Shown: in pieces, positions 42,331-49,708 of the stretch | How the letters are laid out: each line of letters opens with the position of its first letter | Position numbering within the stretch: the stretch's first letter is position 1 | Assembly: GCF_016908595.1 (NCBI RefSeq) | Contig: NZ_JAFBEC010000008.1 | Span: 1-64,000 of the forward strand | DNA: 64,000 nucleotides | Direction of reading: 5' to 3' | From: Geomicrobium sediminis | Lineage (GTDB): Bacteria > Bacillota > Bacilli > Bacillales > Marinococcaceae | Program-made: the position numbers and the translations under genes | The notes under the pieces: generated by a model | Told to the model about the DNA's origin: nothing | The model's database searches: none | Seen by the model: the letters and a program-made list of their open reading frames with translations, nothing else

Positions 42331-42890
42331 CCTTTATCACCTTCAATGATTAAGTGATCCACACGTTGGTCATGAGGCTCTTCATGGACCTTCTGTTGTA
42401 ATTGAAAATCATATAGCAAGCTAATCGTCGCAATGCTAGGATACTCTTCTAGAAATGTATCGTAATAGCCACCGCCATAGCCAATTCTATATCCTTTATT
42501 GTTGAAGGCAACACCTGGCACGACTGCGACATCAATTAACGCTTTGTCGATCTGTTTTGCTGTCGTTGGGTCCGGTTCTAACACACCGAACGAAGACGTG
42601 ACTAAGTTTTCAAAGGATGAAAGTATGTAAAAATCCATCAGTCTTGCTTTAGAGCACGTGACCCTCGGTACGACAATCGTTTTTGACAACGACCATAGCT
42701 TCTCGATGAGTGGCCTCGTCGGCAACTCATGTGCCATGCTTATTGTTAGCGCCACTGTTTTCGCATCTTGAATAATTGGTTGCTTCATGAAGCGCTCATA
42801 TAATGGTTCAGCTCTTTGTTCTAACTCATCATCTGTCATTGTTTTAAGAGCATTTAGTATCGATTTACGAAGAATTTCTTTTTCATTCAC
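42327..42890 (-). CDS. yqgN: 5-formyltetrahydrofolate cyclo-ligase YqgN
   Basis: Converts 5-formyl-THF to 5,10-methenyl-THF with ATP. The 187 residues start at GTG 42890 (MNEKEILRKSILNAL), about six bases after AAGGTGAGG; the longer frame lacks a site. The active-site signature VVPGVAFNNKGYRIGYGGGYYDTFL is intact and DP-containing PDPTTAKQID is normal. In the same place as B. subtilis yqgN. Together with the gcv operon it serves one-carbon metabolism, but they are not linked in transcription. Confidence 0.95.
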   Translation of the reverse strand: MNEKEILRKSILNALKTMTDDELEQRAEPLYERFMKQPIIQDAKTVALTISMAHELPTRPLIEKLWSLSKTIVVPRVTCSKARLMDFYILSSFENLVTSSFGVLEPDPTTAKQIDKALIDVAVVPGVAFNNKGYRIGYGGGYYDTFLEEYPSIATISLLYDFQLQQKVHEEPHDQRVDHLIIEGDKG

Positions 42891-42941
42891 CGTATCCTCA
42901 CCTTTTTTCCATATAAAAAGAAGCAGCAAAAAATCTGCTGC

Positions 42942-43091
42942 TTACTTCGTTTCACGGTGGAGCGTATGCTTTTGTAGTCTTGGACTATATTTCTTAAATT
43001 CAATACGCTCTGGATTCGTACGTTTGTTTTTTGTTGTTATATAGTTGCGGTCACCCGTTTCCGTGCATGCAAGTGTTACTTGAACGCGCAT
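42942..43091 (-). CDS. rpmG: Ribosomal protein bL33, zinc-free form
   Basis: A 49-residue L33: [20 protein letters not shown] then [19 protein letters not shown] and [10 protein letters not shown]. Of the four Cys in zinc-ribbon L33 proteins only Cys9 remains; the second is Thr and the others Ser and Leu, so it cannot bind zinc. It occupies the rpmG position between yqgN and pbpA. The ATG follows GGAGGGAT and a sigma-A-type promoter lies just upstream. Too short for standard thresholds. Confidence 0.93.
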   Translation of the reverse strand: MRVQVTLACTETGDRNYITTKNKRTNPERIEFKKYSPRLQKHTLHRETK

Positions 43092-43126
43092 CCGTATCCC
43101 TCCTATCATCGCAATCATACCAACAT

Positions 43127-43155
43127 ATACTAACAGTTTTTAGGCAATAAATCAA
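43127..43155 (-). promoter_or_regulatory. Sigma-A promoter of rpmG
   Basis: On the minus strand TTGATT (43150-43155) and TAGTAT (43127-43132) are separated by 17 bp, about 35 bp upstream of the rpmG start. Confidence 0.6.
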
Positions 43156-43216
43156 GATGAAGTTGTACACATCACGTAGTATAATGGCACTATCGTTAAA
43201 AAAAGGGGGGATCTTG

Positions 43217-43561
43217 TTGGACATTGTCGTTATTATCTTATTAAGTCTAAGCGTCCTCTGCTTTATTTTGTCTATAATAAAGCAAAAACAAGACGTCAAA
43301 CAAGATCAATCGGTTGAGCAGCATACGTTGCAACTTATGGGTGATGTGTATACGTTACAAACGAAAGTAGAGCGACTTGAAGAAGAATTATTAGTCACTA
43401 CAACAAAAAAAGAAAAACAAACGAGCTCATTGCACCAACTAAAACAGACGATCGCTGAAAAAATCTCACACGGTCATTCAGTATTAGAAATTTCTAAACA
43501 ACTACAACTAAGTGAAGATGAAGTGCTACATCTGCTTCCTTCATCGCTAAAAGGATCGTAA
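43217..43561 (+). CDS. Membrane-anchored coiled-coil protein with C-terminal HTH-like segment
   Basis: A 114-residue protein from a TTG (43217, or the TTG one codon before), six bases after AGGGGGG. One membrane helix (IVVIILLSLSVLCFILSII) is followed by a Glu/Lys-rich coiled coil (about 35-75) and a C-terminal helix-turn-helix-like motif (ISHGHSVLEISKQLQLSEDEVLHLL). This plan fits small Bacillus proteins ending in a DUF6115-like segment. Role unknown. Followed at 2 bp by the LysM-like gene, so probably co-transcribed. Confidence 0.7.
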   Translation: MDIVVIILLSLSVLCFILSIIKQKQDVKQDQSVEQHTLQLMGDVYTLQTKVERLEEELLVTTTKKEKQTSSLHQLKQTIAEKISHGHSVLEISKQLQLSEDEVLHLLPSSLKGS

Positions 43562-43563
43562 CG

Positions 43564-44019
43564 ATGACATCTCACACATTACGAGGACTTGCATCTGGCT
43601 TGTTCATTGCAGCAGTTGTTGTCATTTCGTTTCAATACTTCTTCCAAGATGACAACGAAAGTGACGCGATCTCAGAAACCGCCCGTCCTGCTGCTCCGAC
43701 GAGTTCAATTGATGACTATACCGATGAAACACTATACAATGCATTGCTCGAGCGAGACTATGATTTCCCTGTCTCAGAAACTGAACGGATTGTTGATGAA
43801 CAAAATGAAGAAACGGTACTTTATGTCGTTATACATGAAGGGATGACGAGTGACGACGTTGCACAACTACTCGTTGATAGCGGCTTCATAAGCACAACGA
43901 ATGAATTTATTGAACCGCTTTATGAACGAGAACGACAAACGCAAATCCAAACCGGTCTTCATAACGTAACCAATGAGTACTCGATCGATGAGATTATCGA
44001 GACATTCACAACACCTTAA
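43564..44019 (+). CDS. Membrane-anchored protein with the LysM-like subdomain of MltG
   Basis: A 151-residue protein with an N-terminal membrane helix (about 7-25), an acidic linker and a C-terminal domain reading VVIHEGMTSDDVAQLLVDSG, then FIEPLYERERQTQIQTG and SIDEIIETF. This resembles the N-terminal LysM-like subdomain of YceG/MltG endolytic transglycosylases, but the transglycosylase domain with its catalytic Glu is absent. It may bind glycan or be a partner of cell-wall enzymes. It lies beside pbpA, on the opposite strand and converging on it. Confidence 0.7.
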   Translation: MTSHTLRGLASGLFIAAVVVISFQYFFQDDNESDAISETARPAAPTSSIDDYTDETLYNALLERDYDFPVSETERIVDEQNEETVLYVVIHEGMTSDDVAQLLVDSGFISTTNEFIEPLYERERQTQIQTGLHNVTNEYSIDEIIETFTTP

Positions 44020-44027
44020 CCGAATTA

Positions 44028-44068
44028 GAAAATGCCATCAAAGTTTAGCTACTTTGATGGCATTTTCA
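44028..44068. terminator. Bidirectional terminator before pbpA
   Basis: AAAATGCCATCAAAG-tttagcta-CTTTGATGGCATTTTC between convergent genes. Confidence 0.92.
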
Positions 44069-44074
44069 TTTCCT

Positions 44075-46108
44075 TTATGCTTCTGGGTCACCGTATATTT
44101 CTTCTTCATCTTCTTCTTGTTCTGGATTACTTCGATCTTCTTGTAAATCGAAATACGCTTGAAGCGATTCGCGTGCAATATGGTTCGCAATCCCTTGTCT
44201 TCCACCCGCACGTTCGAGTGCTACATTTGGTACGACAACAGCAATCGCTACTTCTGGGTCATCAAAAGGAGCATATCCTACGAACGATTGGTTGTTTCCG
44301 TTCATACCATTCGTCATAATTTGAGCTGTTCCCGTCTTACCAGCCGCTTCATACGTAGCAGAATTAAAGTAACTATTCGCCGTCCCGCCTCCTTGGCCAC
44401 CAACGCTAATCACTTGTCTCATTGCCGTTTGCATGCGCTCAAAATCGGCATCTGTATTATCCACGGTATTTAATACTTCTGGTTGACTTTGTCTTACGAT
44501 TGCTCCTGAGTTTTCTTCCCCGTTACTCGGTTCACGAATTTCACGAACGAGTTGAGGTTTCATACGTTTTCCACCGTTTGCCATCGTTGCGGTATACTGC
44601 GCAAGTTGCATTGGTGTGTACGTATCATATTGTCCAAAGCTTAAGAACAATACCTCACCTTGTTGGTTGTTTCCAATTAAACCCGTTGATTCACTCGGTA
44701 AATCAATTCCCGTTTCCGTTCCTAATCCAAACTGTCGGTAATGATCCCGCAGTGCTTGATAAGACTCTGATAATGCGCCCCAACTATTCGTAGACATGTT
44801 ATAATCCGCAAGTCTCATTGCGATTTCTGTCATATAAATGTTCGAGGATCTTCGGATGGCATCGATATCGTTAATGTATCCCATCGTCTGCCAAGAACGA
44901 ATGGTCGGCGAGCTTGGGATTGTAATCGGTGCATCTCGAACGACCGTGCCGTGATCAACAACTCCGTGATGATAACCAGCTAACATCGTCGCCATCTTCA
45001 CCGTTGAACCCATTTCAAAGGTACTCGTCGTCGCACCCAGGTTTTCACCTTCATATCCTGCAATCGTTAAAATCTCTCCTGTGTTAGGTTCCATCATAAT
45101 GACATACGCTTCTCGATCGGCAATAAATGATCCTGTCATTTCTTGATTGATAATCTCTTCTACTTCTTGTTGCAATGCCATATCAATCGTTAAGATTAAA
45201 TCATTGCCACGACGACCAGGATCTGTCGTTACATTTCCTTCTGCATCCGTTCGCATGACTGCTTTTTCGCCACGTAACACATTTTCATACTGTGACTCTA
45301 AAAACGACGTGCCGACCGTGTCGCTTCGTTCATATCCACGACCAACATACCCATCCAACTGTTCTGCTGGAATGCTACCTGTCCCACCAAATAGGCGTCT
45401 AAATGAATTACCGTAAGGATAGATTCGTTCAGAATCTCGTAAAATATCCGTCCCTGGCATATCATGCAAAACTTCACCGAGTCGATGCGCTTCTTCTTCA
45501 CTTAAATTTCTTGCAATTCGATTCGGAGAATAATTGTATCCGCTAAGCATCTCAGCCCAAATGACAACTGCTTGTTGCTCTTCATATGCAAAGCTATCTG
45601 CAATCTCTTCTTCGTCTAATCGATTTAATTGCAATTGATAAAACTCATCATCGTCCAATTCGTTCGCTTCTTGATCTGTCGTTAGACTAGAAACGTGTGT
45701 CGAGATCGGTCCGTCTTCTTCCATAGAACCTTTGTAAAGATAATAATCTTTCCATTCTCTTGCATTCACAGATTCAATTTGCTCATCTTCAATGTTTAAA
45801 TAGTCCACGAGTTGATGCGCAATTTCATAACGCTCAAGATCATTACGCGGTGTATTTGTATACGTCAAGGATAGTTGCAAATCGTTATCTACAACGACAT
45901 TGTCATAGCGATCAATCATTAACCCCCGCGGTGCATCCACATTTGCTGTTTGCTCTTCTTGTTGACTTAGCATTAAATCGTAAGACTCGCCTTCAACAAT
46001 TTGAATATAGCCTAGCCTTAAAATCAACACAGAAAATAAAATAAACACACCGAAAAATAGCACATTTAATCGAAAAGGGATGTGATTTTTTCGTCGATCA
46101 TTCACCAT
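44075..46108 (-). CDS. pbpA: Penicillin-binding protein 2A-type transpeptidase (YqgF)
   Basis: Class B penicillin-binding protein, 677 residues, that crosslinks peptidoglycan during cell elongation. One N-terminal membrane helix (about 13-35), a dimerisation domain with RGLMIDRYDNVV, and a transpeptidase domain with SxxK as GSTVKM, SxN as RSSNIYM and KTGTA as AAGKTGTAQ. The acidic C-terminus EQEEDEEEIYGDPEA is notable. The position between rpmG and yqgE matches B. subtilis pbpA, which has a role in rod shape and spore outgrowth. Confidence 0.96.
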   Translation of the reverse strand: MVNDRRKNHIPFRLNVLFFGVFILFSVLILRLGYIQIVEGESYDLMLSQQEEQTANVDAPRGLMIDRYDNVVVDNDLQLSLTYTNTPRNDLERYEIAHQLVDYLNIEDEQIESVNAREWKDYYLYKGSMEEDGPISTHVSSLTTDQEANELDDDEFYQLQLNRLDEEEIADSFAYEEQQAVVIWAEMLSGYNYSPNRIARNLSEEEAHRLGEVLHDMPGTDILRDSERIYPYGNSFRRLFGGTGSIPAEQLDGYVGRGYERSDTVGTSFLESQYENVLRGEKAVMRTDAEGNVTTDPGRRGNDLILTIDMALQQEVEEIINQEMTGSFIADREAYVIMMEPNTGEILTIAGYEGENLGATTSTFEMGSTVKMATMLAGYHHGVVDHGTVVRDAPITIPSSPTIRSWQTMGYINDIDAIRRSSNIYMTEIAMRLADYNMSTNSWGALSESYQALRDHYRQFGLGTETGIDLPSESTGLIGNNQQGEVLFLSFGQYDTYTPMQLAQYTATMANGGKRMKPQLVREIREPSNGEENSGAIVRQSQPEVLNTVDNTDADFERMQTAMRQVISVGGQGGGTANSYFNSATYEAAGKTGTAQIMTNGMNGNNQSFVGYAPFDDPEVAIAVVVPNVALERAGGRQGIANHIARESLQAYFDLQEDRSNPEQEEDEEEIYGDPEA

Positions 46109-46192
46109 TATGTAAGCTCCCCTCTTGTGTGTTCAACATAACCGTTCTTATTGTATCACGAGGGTCTTTAGCGATAAACGACGATTTTGTGA

Positions 46193-47473
46193 CTACGACT
46201 GCCGCTCTGCATCTTCCATCCCTTTTGATGAGAACTCTTGTTGTTTTTTCGCAGCTCGTCCAAAAGCGATCGGACGGATGGCCATATATAAAAACAAGTG
46301 CCCTGCACCAAAGAGAAGCAAGGTAAACATAATGCCACGCTCTTCACCCATATATTGGACGGCAACCATAAATCCAACAATTGAAAACGCACGTCCAGCG
46401 TTTAAAAACCATTCGCGCATCACTAGGTATTCAACGCGCATAGAAGCAGCTTTATACGCTTTCCCGATAATGTCGTACGTCATTGAAACGTAAGGAACGA
46501 ACACGAGTGGATATGCAAATGAAATGATCATCCCATAAATAAGCAGGCGGGTAAACGTCTGATCGCCGATGATGATAAATAGTGAAAGATAAAGCAATAA
46601 CGCACCAATTAAAATACCACTTTTACGATACTTTGCTTTTAAATAGCGACCAACAAGAAAGTATGCAAAAAACGAAATCGCTGACGTAATCAATCCATAC
46701 GTCCCAAGCGCCATCTCACTTCCTGTCGTCGTATAAATCCAAATCACTATAATAAAAACAAAGACACCTTCTCTTAACCCTTGAAAAAAATGCGCAAAGA
46801 GAATCCTTCTCCAGTTATCATCTTCATGGCGTCGTTGCCACACACTACTAATCCTGAAAATGCCTGACGAATTTCTGCGTTTGAAGTAAAACGATAACAC
46901 GACCGCAATCGCAAACAATAATAGAGAAATTGCGAAGATCGTCTGGTAGCCAACAAACCCAGGAAAATAGTGAATAATGATCCCGGCTGAAAATGGCCCA
47001 ATCATCCCCGCAAACGACGAGAACAACCCTAAAAACCCGTTAAAGACATCTCTCGTCTCAGGCTCTGTAATTTCAAATGTTAATACGTTAAACGCAAGCC
47101 AATAAACACCAAAACCAAGACCTAAAATCGCTCCGAGAATGATAAGCATCTGACTGGCATTTGTTCCAGCTAGTAACACAACTAAATAAAATACTGCTAG
47201 CATTCCAACCCCAATCCGTAAGACCGTCGTACGATCAAGGCGTTTCGTCAAGCGCCCCGCTAAAAAAAACGCCAGCGGCTGGAATAGTACCGAAGCTAAA
47301 TTGTACAAAGCTATCGCTAAAATATCTTCAGATTGCTTCCATAAGTAAACGTTCACAAACGTATTAGAGAGCGCTGTACTTAATGCATACAAGCCCCCCG
47401 TAAGTAGTAACAACTTAAAGTCTTTATTATGATAAACGAAGTCTGGAATTAAATTCTTTAACCACAACCGCAT
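46193..47473 (-). CDS. yqgE: MFS transporter YqgE
   Basis: Major facilitator superfamily permease of 426 residues with about twelve membrane segments. I start it at ATG 47473 (MRLWLKNLIPDFVYHNKDFK), which follows GAGGTGAGGTGG. The 2-3 loop basic motif is present as AGRLTKRLDRTTVLRIG. It matches B. subtilis YqgE by position next to pbpA. Substrate unknown. An odd run of Arg residues (YFKRRNSSG, WQRRHEDDNWRR) forms the central loop. Confidence 0.9.
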   Translation of the reverse strand: MRLWLKNLIPDFVYHNKDFKLLLLTGGLYALSTALSNTFVNVYLWKQSEDILAIALYNLASVLFQPLAFFLAGRLTKRLDRTTVLRIGVGMLAVFYLVVLLAGTNASQMLIILGAILGLGFGVYWLAFNVLTFEITEPETRDVFNGFLGLFSSFAGMIGPFSAGIIIHYFPGFVGYQTIFAISLLLFAIAVVLSFYFKRRNSSGIFRISSVWQRRHEDDNWRRILFAHFFQGLREGVFVFIIVIWIYTTTGSEMALGTYGLITSAISFFAYFLVGRYLKAKYRKSGILIGALLLYLSLFIIIGDQTFTRLLIYGMIISFAYPLVFVPYVSMTYDIIGKAYKAASMRVEYLVMREWFLNAGRAFSIVGFMVAVQYMGEERGIMFTLLLFGAGHLFLYMAIRPIAFGRAAKKQQEFSSKGMEDAERQS

Positions 47474-47656
47474 CCGCCACCTCACCTCGAAAGTAGCGTG
47501 TGCAGATGCAAGGTCAATCATACATGATTTTCCAAAAAAGACTTCTTGGAATGATGTAATCTACCCTCAAATCAGACACCGAATATTTTCATAGGTAAGC
47601 GTTAATTTGATCCTTGTAGATGAGAGTGTAAAAAACTGACGAGGATTATCCCTGCA

Positions 47657-47925
47657 TGCTTCTCTTGCTCCATACTTGGTTTGTCTTGCTACACGCCTAG
47701 CTTCTCTTGCAACACGCACCGCTTCTCTTGCTACGCGCACCGCTTCTCTTGCACCACGCTACACGCCTCTTGCTACGCGCACCGCTTCTCTTGCACCACG
47801 CTACACGCCTCTTGCTACGCGCACCGCTTCTCTTGCACTACGCTACACGCCTCTCTTGCTACGCGCACCGCTTCTCTTGCACTACGCTACACGCCTCTTG
47901 CTACGCGCACCGCTTCTCTTGCACC
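47657..47925. repeat. 42-bp minisatellite between yqgE and sodA
   Basis: Five units starting with TTGCTACGCGCACCGCTTCT at 47728, 47770, 47812, 47856 and 47898 (spacings 42, 42, 44, 42), preceded by degenerate copies from about 47657. Each unit is two related 21-mers (CTTGCTACGCGCACCGCTTCT and CTTGCACCACGCTACACGCCT). GC content is well above its surroundings. All three plus frames stay open across it, but this is a consequence of the repeat; a 2-bp insertion in unit 3 shifts the frames and no ribosome site is seen. Confidence 0.93.
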
Positions 47926-47952
47926 TAACTTTGCCTTCTTGCTTGCTCTACA

Positions 47953-47983
47953 CAAAAAAAACGAAGACCGATTGGTCTTCGTC
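47953..47983 (-). terminator. Terminator after sodA
   Basis: On the minus strand ACGAAGACC-aatc-GGTCTTCGT is followed by TTTTTTTT. Confidence 0.93.
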
Positions 47984-47996
47984 TTATATTAATCCA

Positions 47997-48608
47997 TTAC
48001 TTTGCTTCGTCGAAGCGACGAGCAACTTCTTGCCAGTTTACAACGTCCCAGAATGCCGCTACATAGTCTGGACGACGGTTTTGATAGTTTAGGTAGTACG
48101 CGTGCTCCCAAACGTCAAGACCGAGTACAGGTGTTTTACCTTCTGTAAGTGGCGAATCTTGGTTTAGTGTGTTTTGGATTTCAAGGTTGCCGTTGTTCAC
48201 AACGAGCCAAGCCCAACCAGAACCGAAGCGGCCTAGTGCTGTGTTTGTGAACTCTTCTTGGAATGCATCGAATGTGCCCCATTTGTTCTCAATAGCAGCG
48301 AGTAGGTCTCCAGATGGCTTGCCGCCACCTTCTGGGCTAAGGATTGTCCAGAACAACTTGTGGTTAGCATGGCCACCACCGTTGTTACGTACTGCTGTAC
48401 GAATGTCTTCTGGAACCTTATCAAGGTTCGTCACAAGATCCTCAACAGATTGGCTTGCAAGACTTTCGTGTCCTTTAAGCGCATCGTTAAGTTTCGTTAC
48501 GTACGTGTTGTGGTGTTTCCCATGATGAATGTTCATTGTTGTCTCATCAATGTGTGGTTCCAACGCATTTGCTGCATATGGAAGATCGGGAAGTTGATAA
48601 TTAGTCAT
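47997..48608 (-). CDS. sodA: Superoxide dismutase (Mn)
   Basis: Removes superoxide. The 203 residues start at ATG 48608 ([20 protein letters not shown]), with GTAGGAGGAG upstream; a longer frame has no site. Metal ligands lie in [25 protein letters not shown], and [20 protein letters not shown] (Asp and His). [11 protein letters not shown] and the Gln/Gly pattern are those of manganese enzymes. A TTGCCA-N17-TAATGT promoter lies upstream. Monocistronic with its own terminator, as in B. subtilis. Confidence 0.98.
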   Translation of the reverse strand: MTNYQLPDLPYAANALEPHIDETTMNIHHGKHHNTYVTKLNDALKGHESLASQSVEDLVTNLDKVPEDIRTAVRNNGGGHANHKLFWTILSPEGGGKPSGDLLAAIENKWGTFDAFQEEFTNTALGRFGSGWAWLVVNNGNLEIQNTLNQDSPLTEGKTPVLGLDVWEHAYYLNYQNRRPDYVAAFWDVVNWQEVARRFDEAK

Positions 48609-48699
48609 AATAAATCTCCTCCTACGAATCGATTGTAATGTTAAATTTGAGTATGGTAGCAATAACATTCATCATTGCTATTCAACTTACCTCAATTTT

Positions 48700-48728
48700 A
48701 CATTAGCAAAGCACCTAACTTTTGGCAA
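48700..48728 (-). promoter_or_regulatory. Sigma-A promoter of sodA
   Basis: On the minus strand TTGCCA (48723-48728) and TAATGT (48700-48705) at 17-bp spacing, about 90 bp before the sodA start. No other feature is visible in the 270 bp between sodA and the tRNA terminator. Confidence 0.55.
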
Positions 48729-48831
48729 GTAAATTAACTTCGTGCGCTTATAGTTTTGCTTCCCTACATCTTTATTTACTAAACATATTTTTTCATGAAG
48801 CTAGTATCGCTATTTTTATAAACACTACTAT

Positions 48832-48863
48832 AAAATAAAAAAACCATTAACAATCGTTAATGA
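48832..48863 (-). terminator. Terminator of the tRNA cluster
   Basis: On the minus strand CATTAAC-gatt-GTTAATG is followed by GTTTTTTTTATTTT. Confidence 0.88.
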
Positions 48864-48880
48864 TTTGAATGATTACGATA

Positions 48881-48957
48881 TGGTGGACCCTGTAGGACTC
48901 GAACCTACGACCGGACGGTTATGAGCCGTCTGCTCTAACCAACTGAGCTAAGGGTCC
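48881..48957 (-). tRNA. tRNA-Ile2 (CAU, read as lysidine-modified)
   Basis: A 77-nt tRNA with encoded CCA and anticodon CAU in the loop CTCATAA. The acceptor stem begins GGACCCT. The C4-G69 and C5-G68 pairs are those that TilS needs to make lysidine at C34, so I call it tRNA-Ile(CAU) rather than methionine. The other CAU tRNA in the cluster (49059-49135) matches elongator Met. Confidence 0.8.
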
Positions 48958-48962
48958 AAACA

Positions 48963-49039
48963 TGGGGCGGCTGATGAGAATCGAACTCACGAGTGCCGGA
49001 ACCACAATCCGGTGCGTTAACCACTTCGCCACAGCCGCC
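48963..49039 (-). tRNA. tRNA-His (GUG)
   Basis: A tRNA with anticodon GUG in the loop TTGTGGT and encoded CCA. The extra 5' G (position -1, at 49039) opposite C73, the identity element of tRNA-His, is encoded. D and T arms are normal (TGGCGAAGTGGTTAACGC, GAGTTCGATTCTC). Confidence 0.97.
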
Positions 49040-49058
49040 ATATTCGCAATTATGTAAT

Positions 49059-49135
49059 TGGTGGCGGCGGAGGGAGTCGAACCCCCGACCTCACGGGTAT
49101 GAACCGTACGCTCTAGCCAGCTGAGCTACACCGCC
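49059..49135 (-). tRNA. tRNA-Met (CAU, elongator)
   Basis: A 77-nt tRNA beginning GGCGGTGTAGCTCAGCTGGC with anticodon loop TTCATAC and encoded CCA. It closely matches elongator tRNA-Met of B. subtilis. The acceptor stem lacks the C4/C5 pairs of tRNA-Ile2 and the initiator-type C1-A72 mismatch. First of the three-gene cluster Met-His-Ile2. Confidence 0.93.
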
Positions 49136-49198
49136 ATGAATTGGACATTTGCTAATATACCACACAAAACTATATGCCGCAAGCTAAATTCTAATAAT

Positions 49199-49690
49199 CT
49201 ACCAAATTAATGCAGCGGCTACTAGAATCATGCCGACAAAAATTAGTACAAACTTACCGATCACTCCACCGATAAATCCGAGCAATGACCCAAGTCCAAT
49301 TTGTGATAACTTCTTAAGATTACGGCCGCCTGCTATCAGTTCACCAACAATTGCACCGATAAAGGCACCGATCAACAAATTGAATAACGGTAAAGGAATA
49401 AGAAGTGGGCCGAGAAGTAACCCGACAACACTTCCCCATACCGCAGCTTTTGATCCGCCGATTTTCGTAATGCCGTAATAACTCGTTAAAAAGTCAATGA
49501 CGAGCATTAAAACGACGAGAATACCTTGCGCTGTATAGAAAAACCAACCAAAATAATCAAAGCCTGTATAAAGAGCTAGAAAAACGAGTGAAAGGATATA
49601 CGCTGGTGCACTCGGTATGATTGGGTATACCACACCGATGATTGCTAACGCAAAGCAAACAATTGAAAGTACAATCCATACGATATCCAT
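49199..49690 (-). CDS. yqgC: DUF456 membrane protein (YqgC)
   Basis: A 163-residue DUF456 protein with about five hydrophobic, glycine-rich segments. The family sequences YPIIPSAPAYILSL, DFLTSYYGITKIGGSKAAVWGS and GLLLGPLLIPLPLFNLLIGAF are clear. The start is ATG 49690 with AAGGAG nine bases upstream; an ATG three codons earlier directly abuts that site. B. subtilis yqgC also lies beside sodA. Function unknown. Lies 18 bp after the Na/Pi cotransporter gene, so probably co-transcribed with it. Confidence 0.9.
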   Translation of the reverse strand: MDIVWIVLSIVCFALAIIGVVYPIIPSAPAYILSLVFLALYTGFDYFGWFFYTAQGILVVLMLVIDFLTSYYGITKIGGSKAAVWGSVVGLLLGPLLIPLPLFNLLIGAFIGAIVGELIAGGRNLKKLSQIGLGSLLGFIGGVIGKFVLIFVGMILVAAALIW

Positions 49691-49708
49691 CTCACTCATC
49701 TCCTTCTA

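Noticed and set aside
47657-47925. CRISPR array
   Set aside because: The units are contiguous near-identical copies with no unique spacers, and no cas gene is present.
47676-48092. Plus-strand open frames across the minisatellite, with 14-residue repeats such as LATRTASLAPRYTP
   Set aside because: All three frames stay open because the 42-bp unit lacks stops. There is no ribosome site, a 2-bp indel breaks the frame periodicity, and the frames run into the antisense of sodA.
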